64,000 nt of DNA from Parabacteroides faecalis (lineage in GTDB: Bacteria; Bacteroidota; Bacteroidia; Bacteroidales; Tannerellaceae): positions 89,467 through 153,466 of the forward strand of contig NZ_JAKZMM010000002.1 of the NCBI RefSeq assembly GCF_022809355.1, given 5' to 3'. The notes below the pieces were generated by a model that ran no database searches, was not told the DNA's origin, and worked only from the letters and a program-made list of their open reading frames with translations. Shown piece after piece: positions 33,807 to 42,982 of the stretch; positions within the stretch are counted from its first letter, which is position 1; every line of letters begins with the position of its first letter. Both the position numbers and the translations under genes were made by a program.

Positions 33807-35972
33807 TCATTTCACGATTTCCATTTCTTTCAACAGATAATCGGCTCCGGCATATTTGTCGATCAGGAACAATACATAGCGAATATCGACAATAATACTT
33901 CGCTGGTAATCGGGCAGATATTCAATATCTCCACCAACGCCTTCCCAATTGCGGTCGAAGTTAATACCAATCAATTCACCCTGAGCATTCATCACCGGAC
34001 TTCCGGAATTACCTCCTGTCGTATGCGTCGTTGCACAAAGTGCTACCGGCATCTTTCCGTTGGCAGTTGCATAAGGCCCGAAGTCTTTCTGGGCATACAA
34101 GTCTTTCAACCGTTGCGGAACCACAAATTCCCAGTTGGTTGAATCTTCTTTCTCCATCACACCGTCAAGAGTTGTCTGGCAACCATAATAATCACAATCC
34201 CGCGGACTATATCCTTTAACCTGACCGTAAGTCAGACGCAAGGTGAAATTGGCATCCGGCCATTGAGCTTCGCCTTTATTCATCCGCAACAAACCTTCCA
34301 CATAGGTACGATGTGCCAGGTTATATCCATCATCAAACTGCTTCAAGGCGTTGTTCAACTCTTTCTGTTCAGCTTTTACGGACAGCGCAAACTGAATCAT
34401 CGGGTCTTGTTCCAAATCTTTCGCCGTAGGATGTGCGATGAAGCGGTTAAAGTTGTCCTGACTGCCGAAAATAGATTTCTCGAACAGCTCGTCGACGAAC
34501 TTATCCACATCTCCTTTATATTTCTTGTCGATATTGGCGAAATAAGCCGGTTCAACTTTGGTCGGCACCAGACGACGGTATTCCTTCAACATCACTTTGG
34601 CAATCTTCCGATCGACATCAGGCGCATAGTCTTTATCAAAGAAACGACGGAATGCGTTCGAGAACAAGAACAATTGCTTCTTGATACCTTCTTTATCATC
34701 CTTTGCCAATACAGCGACCAACGTATCCACATCTGTCGGAACAGAAGTAAATTCGATTCCTCTCAGAATTGCCTCATCCAGCATCCATTTGCGGAAACGC
34801 AAGTCTTTCCGGTCATACACAATCTGTTCCAATGTAAGAAGCGCTTCTTCATACTGCGGCTGACATTCTTTCTTTCCCCAAGCCAACAAGGCTTCCTGCT
34901 CTTCGCGTTTCACCTGTTCGAAGTTCCGCTTGTTAATTGCCCAGTTACTTCCGATCGAATTCTTATAGGCATTCTCAGAGCTGGCATATTTGCTGGCATA
35001 CTGAATACGAACTTTCGGATCTTTCAGCATTTCTTCCAGCATGGCTTTCTGGCGTAGTTCACGAATATTGATCCGGACAGCATTGTCGATGTCACGGCGT
35101 TCAGCCACTTCCCAAGAAGTATAATACTTATTGGTTCGTCCCGGAAAGCCCATAATCATGGCAAAATCGTTTTCCTGGAAACCCTTGATCGAGATCTTCA
35201 TCCAACGCTTCGGATGTAAAGGTACATTGTGTTCAGAATACGGAGCCGGATTTCCGTTCTTATCCGCATAAACACGAAAGACAGAAAAGTCGCCTGTATG
35301 ACGCGGCCACATCCAGTTGTCGGTATCCGCACCAAACTTACCAATAGAAGACGGCGGCGTTCCTACCAGACGAACATCCGAATAAATCTTCTTCGTAAAC
35401 ATATAATACTGATTTCCTCCGAAGAAAGGTTTGATTTCCACCTCTGTTCCCGGATTATTCTGCAAGAACTTCTTGCCAACCTTCTTTTCTGCCAACTTAT
35501 TCAGAAAACTGGGCGACAAATAGTTCATACTGTTCGGATCCTTGTCTTTAGCCAGTTCGGCCTTCACATAGTCTGTCACATCATCAATCTTGTCGATAAA
35601 TGTAACCGTCAGTCCCGGATTAGGTAATTCCTGATCGCGTGTAGTTGCCCAAAAACCATCCGTCAGATAATCATGATCAACCGTACTATGCGATTGGATT
35701 GCTCCATATCCGCAATGATGATTGGTGAGCAACAAGCCGTCGGGCGAAACGATTTCGCCAGTACAGCCGCCACCGAAGATCACTACGGCATCTTTCAAGG
35801 AAGCTTTGTCCGGACTATAAATATCATAATCCTGCAACTTGAGCCCCAAACTTTTCATCTCGTCGAACTTCTGCTCCTTCAGTAGTGGAAGAATCCACAT
35901 GCCTTCATCGGCTTTCAGAGGCAATGTCAACAAGACCGTAGCTACAAGTAAGAATAATCTTTTCATACGCAT
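33807..35972 (-). CDS. dpp11: S46 family dipeptidyl-peptidase, DPP11-like (Asp/Glu-specific)
   Basis: A 721-aa periplasmic serine exopeptidase (signal MRMKRLFLLVATVLLTLPLKA) that releases dipeptides. The catalytic His lies in LLLTNHHCGYGAIQ (85-86) and Ser in TTGGNSGSPV (about 656). The specificity position reads INFDRNWEGVGGD with Arg near 674; in the S46 family Arg here marks DPP11 (acidic P1 residue) while Gly marks DPP7. Length fits (about 720). Amino-acid fermenting Bacteroidales use these enzymes to feed on peptides. The in-frame ATG two codons downstream is an alternative start. Confidence 0.92.
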   Translation of the reverse strand: MRMKRLFLLVATVLLTLPLKADEGMWILPLLKEQKFDEMKSLGLKLQDYDIYSPDKASLKDAVVIFGGGCTGEIVSPDGLLLTNHHCGYGAIQSHSTVDHDYLTDGFWATTRDQELPNPGLTVTFIDKIDDVTDYVKAELAKDKDPNSMNYLSPSFLNKLAEKKVGKKFLQNNPGTEVEIKPFFGGNQYYMFTKKIYSDVRLVGTPPSSIGKFGADTDNWMWPRHTGDFSVFRVYADKNGNPAPYSEHNVPLHPKRWMKISIKGFQENDFAMIMGFPGRTNKYYTSWEVAERRDIDNAVRINIRELRQKAMLEEMLKDPKVRIQYASKYASSENAYKNSIGSNWAINKRNFEQVKREEQEALLAWGKKECQPQYEEALLTLEQIVYDRKDLRFRKWMLDEAILRGIEFTSVPTDVDTLVAVLAKDDKEGIKKQLFLFSNAFRRFFDKDYAPDVDRKIAKVMLKEYRRLVPTKVEPAYFANIDKKYKGDVDKFVDELFEKSIFGSQDNFNRFIAHPTAKDLEQDPMIQFALSVKAEQKELNNALKQFDDGYNLAHRTYVEGLLRMNKGEAQWPDANFTLRLTYGQVKGYSPRDCDYYGCQTTLDGVMEKEDSTNWEFVVPQRLKDLYAQKDFGPYATANGKMPVALCATTHTTGGNSGSPVMNAQGELIGINFDRNWEGVGGDIEYLPDYQRSIIVDIRYVLFLIDKYAGADYLLKEMEIVK

Positions 35973-36087
35973 TTGTTCTATTTGTTATTAAAATCCGCTA
36001 TTACGTTTATTGGCTTCTGAGTCTGTCTGTTCTAGTAACTCTTTCCCTTGGAAAAGACAAAACTTATCCACTCTAAAACTCATCCAC

Positions 36088-36561
36088 CTATCGATTCCAT
36101 TCCGTAAAAGGATGTTGGGTCAGCATTGAATTGTAATACCGACGGTCGCCGGTCACTTCCTTTCCGGCCCAAGCAGGCATGACAAAAGGTTCCTCTTCTG
36201 CCTTCAACTCAATCTCTGCCATTACCAGTCCTTCGTTAGCTCCATGGAAAACATCAATTTCCCATACATGATTCCCGACTTTGGCTAAATGGCGTACCTT
36301 ATCAATCGCACCCGGCTCACAAAGACGAAGCAATTGTTCGGCATCTTCCAACGGGATTGCCTGTTCGAACTCATACCGGCTCATTCCTTTCTCGTCAGAA
36401 GGACCTTTGATCGTCAGGAATCCGTTCTGATCCTGAATCCGGACACGAACCGTCTTTCCCGGCTGCGAACAGATGTAGCCCTGAACAATCCGCTTGCTGG
36501 CATATACATCCGCCGAGAAATCGCCCGTAACCAAAAACTTCCGTTCTATTTCTGTATGCAC
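36088..36561 (-). CDS. CYTH domain protein (triphosphate tunnel phosphatase-like)
   Basis: A 157-aa cytoplasmic protein starting at GTG with the CYTH signature HTEIERKFLV (ExExK at residues 4-8). Alternating basic and acidic strands follow (KTVRVRIQDQNGFLTIKG, SRYEFEQAIP, VWEIDVFHGANEGLVMAEIEL) and form the triphosphate tunnel. Bacterial CYTH proteins of this size hydrolyse inorganic tripolyphosphate or, less often, make cAMP; the activity is not decidable here. AT-rich leader repeats precede the start, and its neighbour downstream on the opposite side is the S46 gene. Confidence 0.9.
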   Translation of the reverse strand: MHTEIERKFLVTGDFSADVYASKRIVQGYICSQPGKTVRVRIQDQNGFLTIKGPSDEKGMSRYEFEQAIPLEDAEQLLRLCEPGAIDKVRHLAKVGNHVWEIDVFHGANEGLVMAEIELKAEEEPFVMPAWAGKEVTGDRRYYNSMLTQHPFTEWNR

Positions 36562-36590
36562 ACTTATTAAATTGAAAATTAATAATTGAG

Positions 36591-36622
36591 AATTGAAAAT
36601 TGTCCATTGTCAATTTTCAATT
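36591..36622 (-). terminator. hairpin after the Smr/DUF2027 gene, within AT-rich repeats
   Basis: A perfect 12-bp stem AATTGAAAATTG / CAATTTTCAATT with an 8-nt loop, three bases past the stop at 36625. It also lies within the leader of the CYTH gene, so termination or leader function is possible. Confidence 0.5.
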
Positions 36623-36624
36623 GT

Positions 36625-37704
36625 TCATTTAATGGTTACCATCGTTGCTCCAAAACCATATTCACGGAAAGACGCATCCTGATAATAATGTTGTTTATAC
36701 CGTGTATTCAGTTCCTTTTCAATTGCCTTACGCAACACACCGTCACCTTTGCCGTGGATAAATACAATCTTCTGTCCTTTCTGAGAAGCATACTGATCCA
36801 TCACTTCCCGGAACTTATCCAACTGGTAGTTCAACATATCACTATTCGATAACCCCCGTACATCATCCAGTAGTTCAGCGATGTGCAAATCCACTTCCAG
36901 AATCGAAGAGTTGGCTTCCTTTTTCTTGATAATAGACTGCTTGGGATGCTTGGGTTGGTTATCATTTCGTGCTTTCTGCTGCATGGCTTCCTGTAATTCC
37001 GATGCAGAAACCAACATTTCCCGTTCCGGTAAGTCGTTACGGACAATCGGACAGATAATCGCATCCTCATCGAAGAAATCGTTTTCCATAAAGCAATGCA
37101 ACTTATAGAACTTCACGGTATCTAAACGGAGTTCTACAGAAATGGCATTCTTCAACGAATACAACTTATCTTTCTTGAAGGCAATCAACTGAACGCAGAT
37201 CCGTTCCAAGGCATTTAAGTCTTTCTTTTCAAACTCCTCCAGAAATATCTTCGTATTCGGCTCGATTGTACCATTGTAACGACTGATCCAACTGTTGTTT
37301 TCCCGGCTCATATAGTTAAAGAACAAGTAATAATTACTGTCGTTCACAAAATATGCCTCATATCCGCACTGCTGAATCGCTTTCGGGTCAGTCGGCAAAT
37401 AAGCCAGATAAATATTCAACCGTTCACCTTCCGGCGTTTCTTCAATTTCCTCTTCCGGTTCATCCGGCTGCTGACGTGTACTAGTAATCTGTTTTTCCAT
37501 CTCTGCGGCATTGCTCTTCGGTTTGTTGGAACTATGTACTTGCGGTCCTTCGCCAACCACAACACATTCCCGAATCAAAGCCGGCACTTCAAAGCCATCT
37601 TCATCTTCTACCAATACCTGATCTTTCCCTTGAAAACCTCTGACAACGCCTCCGCCTGTCGTATTCAGGAAACGAACCTTGTCTCCTACCTTTATATTAC
37701 CCAT
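36625..37704 (-). CDS. DUF2027 and Smr domain protein
   Basis: A 359-aa cytoplasmic protein. The N-terminus (IKVGDKVRFLNTTGGGVVRGF, residues 3-23) is an SH3-like barrel; the middle (NIYLAYLPTDPKAIQQCGYEAYFVNDSNYYLFFNYMS) is the DUF2027 beta domain. The C-terminal Smr domain has LDDVRGLSNSDMLNYQLDKFREVM and IVFIHGKGDGVLRKAIEKEL. Smr domains nick or cut nucleic acids (MutS2, SmrB), acting on DNA junctions or stalled-ribosome mRNA. The target of this fusion is unknown. Promoter element at 37766-37773. Confidence 0.92.
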   Translation of the reverse strand: MGNIKVGDKVRFLNTTGGGVVRGFQGKDQVLVEDEDGFEVPALIRECVVVGEGPQVHSSNKPKSNAAEMEKQITSTRQQPDEPEEEIEETPEGERLNIYLAYLPTDPKAIQQCGYEAYFVNDSNYYLFFNYMSRENNSWISRYNGTIEPNTKIFLEEFEKKDLNALERICVQLIAFKKDKLYSLKNAISVELRLDTVKFYKLHCFMENDFFDEDAIICPIVRNDLPEREMLVSASELQEAMQQKARNDNQPKHPKQSIIKKKEANSSILEVDLHIAELLDDVRGLSNSDMLNYQLDKFREVMDQYASQKGQKIVFIHGKGDGVLRKAIEKELNTRYKQHYYQDASFREYGFGATMVTIK

Positions 37705-37740
37705 ATTCTTTTGTGTTTTTATTGCTGTTTCATTTTACAC

Positions 37741-37773
37741 GAACTACTTCTTTCAGTAGTTCACACAAAAGTA
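37741..37773 (-). promoter_or_regulatory. -7 element and start-site hairpin of the Smr/DUF2027 gene
   Basis: TACTTTTG at 37766-37773 matches TAnnTTTG. Directly downstream, where transcription should begin, lies a 7-bp stem GAACTAC / GTAGTTC (37741-37747 and 37756-37762) that would fold at the very 5' end of the mRNA. Confidence 0.45.
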
Positions 37774-37864
37774 ATATTTTTCTTTCAGTTTCATGCGAAA
37801 ACAAAAACACGAGTGCATGTTGAAAGACACATATACTTCCTTTTTCACATCTAAATATTCTCAC

Positions 37865-37872
37865 TATATTTG
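37865..37872 (+). promoter_or_regulatory. -7 element of the Gfo/Idh/MocA gene
   Basis: TATATTTG on the plus strand, 38 bp before the ATG at 37911. Confidence 0.55.
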
Positions 37873-37910
37873 TCACAAACGAATGTTAACTTACAAAACG
37901 GATATAAACC

Positions 37911-39221
37911 ATGACAACTCGTAGAGATTTCCTCAAACAGGCTTCTCTGTTAGGAGCCGGACTGACGTTCAGTCCTTTTTTAATTCAAGCATCCAACTCC
38001 ATTTCAGCAAACGACAAAATCCAGGTAGCTTTAATCGGCTGCAACGGTATGGGATTTGAAGACTTAAAAGCATTTCTTCGGAATCCGGAAGTAGAATGTA
38101 TAGCCTTATGCGACATAGATGAGAATGTATTGAACAACCGGGCTGCTGAGACAGAAAAAATAACAGGAAAGAAAGTAAAACATCTGTACAAGGATTGGCG
38201 AAAAGTGATTGACAACAAAGATGTAGATGTCGTAATCGTAGGAACACCCGATCACTGGCACTGCTTGCAAGCCGTCTATGCCTGCCAGGCAGGAAAAGAT
38301 GTGTACTGTGAAAAGCCCCTGGGCAACAGCATCGAAGAATGTAACATTATGGTGCGGGCAGCCGAAAAGTATAATCGTGTCGTACAAGTTGGTCAGTGGC
38401 AGCGCAGCGATCCACACTGGCAAGATGCGATGGCTTTCGTACACAGTGGTAAATTAGGAAAGATCCGTACCGTACGTGTTTTCTCTTATCAAGGCTGGTG
38501 TCCTTCTATTCCAGTCAAACCGGATGAACCCGTTCCTGCCGGAGTGGATTATGATATGTGGTTAGGCCCGGCTCCCAAACGTCCGTTTAACCGGAACCGT
38601 TTCCACTTTACTTTCCGTTGGTTTTGGGATTATGCCGGCGGATTGATGACCGACTGGGGTGTTCACTTGCTTGACTATGCCTTATTCGGGATGAATGTAA
38701 CAGCACCGAAGTCTATTATGGCATCAGGCGGTAAATTCGGTTATCCGGATGATGCCTGCGAAACGCCCGATTTATTACAGACGATTTATACCTTCGACGG
38801 ATTTACAGTGATGTGGGACCATGCTATAGGTATAGACGACGGAGCTTATGGACGTAATCACGGATTGGGTTTCGTAGGAGAAAACGGAACATTGGTAGTT
38901 GACCGTGGCGGCTGGGAAGTCATTCCGGAAAAAGTAAACGGACAAGCCCGTATGGAAGCTGTTCCACTGAAGAAAGCGTATGGCGAAGGAGGTCTGAACC
39001 TACATGTCAAGAATCACTTGGAATGTATCAAAAGCCGGAACCGCAACTGCAATGCCAGTATCGAGATTGGAGCACACATCGCCAAATTCTCTCAATTAGG
39101 TAACATTGCCTATCGGACAGGTAAGAAGTTAAGCTGGGACGGAAAGAGTTTCCACGACAGTGAAGCCGACGCTTACTTATGCAAACAGTATCGCGCTCCG
39201 TGGGAATTGCCGAAGATTTAA
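37911..39221 (+). CDS. Gfo/Idh/MocA family oxidoreductase, Tat-exported
   Basis: A 436-aa NAD(P)-dependent sugar dehydrogenase-like protein. The N-terminus MTTRRDFLKQASLLGAGLTFSPFL is a twin-arginine signal. The Rossmann fold starts KIQVALIGCNGMG; the signature CEKPLGNSIEECN carries the catalytic Lys, and DWGVHLLDYALFGM is the second-domain His motif. Members oxidise or rearrange sugars and amino sugars, and exported ones cluster with glycan enzymes. It is the only plus-strand gene of the catabolic region, has its own promoter and terminator, and marks the left end of the locus. The substrate is unknown. Confidence 0.92.
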   Translation: MTTRRDFLKQASLLGAGLTFSPFLIQASNSISANDKIQVALIGCNGMGFEDLKAFLRNPEVECIALCDIDENVLNNRAAETEKITGKKVKHLYKDWRKVIDNKDVDVVIVGTPDHWHCLQAVYACQAGKDVYCEKPLGNSIEECNIMVRAAEKYNRVVQVGQWQRSDPHWQDAMAFVHSGKLGKIRTVRVFSYQGWCPSIPVKPDEPVPAGVDYDMWLGPAPKRPFNRNRFHFTFRWFWDYAGGLMTDWGVHLLDYALFGMNVTAPKSIMASGGKFGYPDDACETPDLLQTIYTFDGFTVMWDHAIGIDDGAYGRNHGLGFVGENGTLVVDRGGWEVIPEKVNGQARMEAVPLKKAYGEGGLNLHVKNHLECIKSRNRNCNASIEIGAHIAKFSQLGNIAYRTGKKLSWDGKSFHDSEADAYLCKQYRAPWELPKI

Positions 39222-39240
39222 AGCCAATTAAATGATTATA

Positions 39241-39295
39241 AAATTGCCTCGTTCCATTCTTTTTGATTCCTGATTGAATAGAAACGAGGCAATTT
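39241..39295 (+). terminator. terminator of the Gfo/Idh/MocA gene
   Basis: A perfect 13-bp stem AAATTGCCTCGTT / AACGAGGCAATTT with a 29-nt loop, followed by CTTTTT on the plus strand, 20 bp past the stop. It may also end the minus-strand GH20 transcript. Confidence 0.75.
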
Positions 39296-39314
39296 CTTTT
39301 TGACTGAAAATATA

Positions 39315-40865
39315 TTATTCAATTTCCGGATTATAAATAGACTTATCATAATAGCAATTCACCGCCTTTGCCCGTAATCGCTCACTATGAACCACAGCAG
39401 CCTTTTTAAACCGCTTCCAGTCTTTTGTTTGACTCCAAGCAATTTCAGCCAATGCAAACAAGCGAGGGAATAACTGTTTGTCAATCCTACTCTCACTTCG
39501 GTCAATATGCGACCAGAAATTTGCCTGTACGCCCATATAATTTTTTCCGGCAGCTTCTTCCAAACCTTCCGGTATCGGTTCAAAATGATATACCTTTTTC
39601 GTATCAATTGTCCGATAGTCATAGTCAAAATAACAGCATGTCGTCGGACTTGCAATCATCCGGAAACCTTTGCGGGCAATTTCATTCATCTCTTTAGCCT
39701 TCCAACCACGCCAGAACATAACGACCTCATCACCTGTCAACTTTCCACCATCGGTTATTTCATCCCAACCAACTAATATCCGGCCTTTTGATCGTAAATA
39801 ATTACCAATTTTAGTCACAAAGAAACTTTGTAACTCCTCTTCATCAGCCAAATGATTCTCCCGAATGACTTGTTGACAAAGCGGACAAGCTTTCCATTCT
39901 TTCTTCGGTGCTTCATCTCCACCTATATGAATATACTTGGAAGGGAAAATATCCATCATCTCATCCAAAACCTGGAAAATAAACTCATACACTTCTGGCT
40001 TTCCGGCACAAAATATCTCCTCATGTATATTTGGTCCCATGAAAAAAGGATGAATCTTTGGTTGTACATTCCGACAGGATAATTCCGGATAAGAAGCAAT
40101 AGCTGCCAGCTCATGTCCCGGCAACTCAAACTCGGGGACAATTGTTACATTCCGAAGAGCTGCATACCGGACAATTTCTTTCATCTCCTCCTGTGTATAA
40201 TATCCACCCATTTCATTAAATCCGGCATCAAACTTAGAACCGATAGAAGTCAATTTCGGATAACGTTTGATTTCCAAACGCCAGCCTTGATCATCGGTCA
40301 AATGCAAATGCAGAGTATTCAACTTGTAAGCAGCCATCAAGTCGATATAACGCATTAGCAGATTCTTACTCATGAATGTCCGGCTAACATCCAGCATACA
40401 TCCGCGCCAAAGGAAACGAGGATGATCTTCAATCCGGACAACGGGAACCGTCACCTTTGAGGCATCCTTTCGTAATAACTGAGTAAAAGTCTGAAGCCCA
40501 TAAAACAAGCCTCCAGCATCTGATGCCCTAATATCAACCCCTGATTCTGTTACCAACATCCGATATCCTTCCTGCGGAATATTAGCTTTCGGTTGAAGAC
40601 TCAACTGTACCTTTGAGTCTACTTTTCCTTCCTGACGAAGCGGAAAACCTAAAACAGATGCCAGATATTCAGAATAAAAAGCTTCCTGATCTTTCAGCTG
40701 ATGATCAAGAACTAATTTTGTATCTGCTGATATACTGCAGTTTCCTTCTCCTTGTTCCAATACCGAAGGATAAGGAATAACAGACAATTCTTCAGCTCGT
40801 AATACAAATGGCATACATAAGCATAACAGAACACTTATATAGCAAATCAACTTGATATTTCTCAT
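39315..40865 (-). CDS. beta-N-acetylhexosaminidase, GH20
   Basis: A 516-aa secreted enzyme (signal ending VLRAEEL) that removes terminal GlcNAc or GalNAc. The N-terminal GH20b domain spans about 25-145; the TIM barrel begins FLWRGCMLDVSRTFMS, and the substrate-assisted catalytic pair is the Asp-Glu of HIGGDEAPKKEW. GWDEI and MGVQANFWSH complete the active site. It is the last gene of the minus-strand run and follows the UroD-like gene by 8 bp. A role in hexosamine release from the locus substrate is inferred from context. Confidence 0.95.
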   Translation of the reverse strand: MRNIKLICYISVLLCLCMPFVLRAEELSVIPYPSVLEQGEGNCSISADTKLVLDHQLKDQEAFYSEYLASVLGFPLRQEGKVDSKVQLSLQPKANIPQEGYRMLVTESGVDIRASDAGGLFYGLQTFTQLLRKDASKVTVPVVRIEDHPRFLWRGCMLDVSRTFMSKNLLMRYIDLMAAYKLNTLHLHLTDDQGWRLEIKRYPKLTSIGSKFDAGFNEMGGYYTQEEMKEIVRYAALRNVTIVPEFELPGHELAAIASYPELSCRNVQPKIHPFFMGPNIHEEIFCAGKPEVYEFIFQVLDEMMDIFPSKYIHIGGDEAPKKEWKACPLCQQVIRENHLADEEELQSFFVTKIGNYLRSKGRILVGWDEITDGGKLTGDEVVMFWRGWKAKEMNEIARKGFRMIASPTTCCYFDYDYRTIDTKKVYHFEPIPEGLEEAAGKNYMGVQANFWSHIDRSESRIDKQLFPRLFALAEIAWSQTKDWKRFKKAAVVHSERLRAKAVNCYYDKSIYNPEIE

Positions 40866-40873
40866 AAGCAGAA

Positions 40874-41908
40874 TTATTTTAATGGATACTCAAAATCCCT
40901 CGCAACCCGTATCATCGTTTCCAAATTTTCAGCGGGTGTCGTTGGTGGAATGGCACAACCTGCATTCAAGATAAACCGTGGATTGTCTTGGAAAATACGA
41001 AGTAATTCTTCCGTTTTCTCTGCCACTAAAGCAGGTGTTCCCAAAGCCAGAACGCCCGACGGATCTATATTCCCGGCAAAGGCTACCCGATCACGCATCT
41101 TATTCTCTGCCACCAGCGTATTGGTCAGGTAATCCAGTTCCAATACATCTGCTCCTACCGAAATCATATCATCCAATATAATATCTGTATTTCCACAAAT
41201 ATGCAACAGATAAGGTAATCCCTGTTGATGAGACCAGTCGCATACTTTCTTCTCATAAGGTAAAGCAAATGTCTGATACATCTCAGGAGACATCATGGAA
41301 GGACCAGCCGGACTATCTCCGTTAGAAATCATATCGGCTCCAGCTCCTTTCATGAGAGAAACAAACTGAGTCGTCGCTTCCAGACAATAATCCAGTAAAG
41401 CAAAAACACGTTCCTGTGGTTCCAGACATAAATCCAACATCAGGTTTTCTGTTCCTCTCAACATGGTTGCCAACGAAAACGGAGCCTGGTCACAGTTTCC
41501 TCGGATAAAGATCTCTTGTTGGAAATGTTGCTTTAACAGATATACTGCCTCACACCAGATATCCACATATTTATATGTTTGTATCCGGAGTGGTTTTAAT
41601 TGTTCCACATCCATCAAACTATCTAACAGACCTTCATGCGAACGTGCCGGTTCGTCATTGGGGAAGTCAACAGGTACACCACAAGCTCCAGTCAATGTCA
41701 CGGTATCAATATCCACGGTGATACCATCATACTGGTACTTCTCTACTGCACGAATAAAAGTATCGGCTATTATTTTCGGATCATTCCGATATTGTTCCAT
41801 CGTATATCCGGCTTCTCGGGCTGCCATCATAAAGTTATGCAACATGATGGGTGTTTTGTCCGCACGCTTTCCACTCAAAGCGGCTTGAATTCTTTCATAT
41901 CCTGTCAT
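40874..41908 (-). CDS. uroporphyrinogen decarboxylase family protein (URO-D/MtaA-like)
   Basis: A 344-aa TIM-barrel protein of the URO-D superfamily: RIQAALSGKRADKTPIMLHNF, GITVDIDTVTLTGACG, FIRGNCDQAPFSLATML, GADMISNGDSPAGPSMMSPEMYQTFALPYEKKV, LLHICGNTDIILDDMISVGADVLELD and FAGNIDPSGVLALGTP. The HICGNT motif is that of methyltransferase-like members (MtaA/CmuA) rather than HemE. HemE-type haem synthesis is unlikely given its location between a glycosidase and a sugar transporter remnant. The reaction is unknown. AT-rich leader repeats precede the start. Confidence 0.85.
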   Translation of the reverse strand: MTGYERIQAALSGKRADKTPIMLHNFMMAAREAGYTMEQYRNDPKIIADTFIRAVEKYQYDGITVDIDTVTLTGACGVPVDFPNDEPARSHEGLLDSLMDVEQLKPLRIQTYKYVDIWCEAVYLLKQHFQQEIFIRGNCDQAPFSLATMLRGTENLMLDLCLEPQERVFALLDYCLEATTQFVSLMKGAGADMISNGDSPAGPSMMSPEMYQTFALPYEKKVCDWSHQQGLPYLLHICGNTDIILDDMISVGADVLELDYLTNTLVAENKMRDRVAFAGNIDPSGVLALGTPALVAEKTEELLRIFQDNPRFILNAGCAIPPTTPAENLETMIRVARDFEYPLK

Positions 41909-41953
41909 ATATTTTAAGTTTTTGAGTTTATTAGTTTTTAAGTTTGTTTGTCT

Positions 41954-42982
41954 CTACATATTCTCTTTTTCTATTTCTTCCAATGTTTTGTTTTTCGTTT
42001 CAAAAAGATATCGCCGGAAGAAGAAGTAAGAAATAAAGATCGAAAGGGCAAAAAACAGGAAACAATATTTCTGTCCCTGATCAAAAGCTCCGGCTACTAT
42101 CGGAAATAGGAATGAAATTGTTCCATTCACCATCCAATTAGACAAAGAACCTAACGACATACCTTGGGAACGGATCGTATTGGGAAAAATCTCGCTCAGT
42201 AACACCCAGGAAACAGCTCCCATGGAAGAAGCAAAGCAAGCCACAAAACAAATCAGTGACAATAACAATACCCAAGATGGGAAACCGGCAACAAAATAAG
42301 AAGCCGTCAACAGACTTAATGACACAAACATTCCCATGGTTCCGGTGAGAAGCAAACGCCGGCGCCCTAAACGATCTATCAACGATTTGGCCAGCAATGT
42401 AAACACCAAATTGGTCAATCCGATAATGACCGTTTGTCCGATAGCCGCATCAGTATCAAACCCGGCTGAACGGAAAATATCCGTGGCGTAATACATCACG
42501 ATGGCAATACCCGACAACTGACTGAAAACCCCGACTGCCAAACCAATCACAATAAACTTCAGATAAGGTTTTCGGAATAAAGCCTGCCAAGGCAATCGCT
42601 CGGATACGGAAAACAAAGACTGTTCAATCTCTTGTAACAAACGGTTGATATCCTGATTCGGTTGCTGTTCTCTGAGAACTTTACTTGCCTCTTCTATTCC
42701 CCTTTGCGAAACCAGCCAGCGTGGACTACGAGAGACCTTCAACAACACTCCTCCAAAACAAAGAGCTGGAAGCGACATCGATAAAAACATATATCTCCAA
42801 TTATACTCTCCAGTATCAAGTAAGATATAATCCACAAAGAAAGCCAGTAAAATACCAACTACAACCCCCAATTGGAAATTGATAGTAGAACGTCCTCGCT
42901 TCTCAGGCGGCATAATTTCCGAAACATAAATAGGTAATGCCACCGACACAATACCTACGGCAATTCCTTCAAGGAAAACCAA
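41954..42982 (-). pseudogene. sugar porter (MFS) missing its N-terminal third
   Basis: The 342-aa frame starts abruptly at TTG inside transmembrane helix 4 of a sugar porter: GIAVGIVSVALPIYVSEIMPPEKRGR matches the usual helix 4 and following loop, and the DRLGRRR, SEIFPNTIRSQG and FETKNKTLEEIE signatures of the second half are intact. Family members are 440-480 aa, so about 110 residues (helices 1-3) are missing. The 5' end overlaps the truncated AraC fragment, which points to a single deletion removing both. Transport activity is unlikely. The remaining frame is otherwise clean. Confidence 0.8.

Noticed and set aside
40874..41908. HemE (haem biosynthesis) assignment
   Set aside because: The HICGNT motif, divergence in the N-terminal substrate loop and the glycan-locus context favour a URO-D superfamily member of other function.
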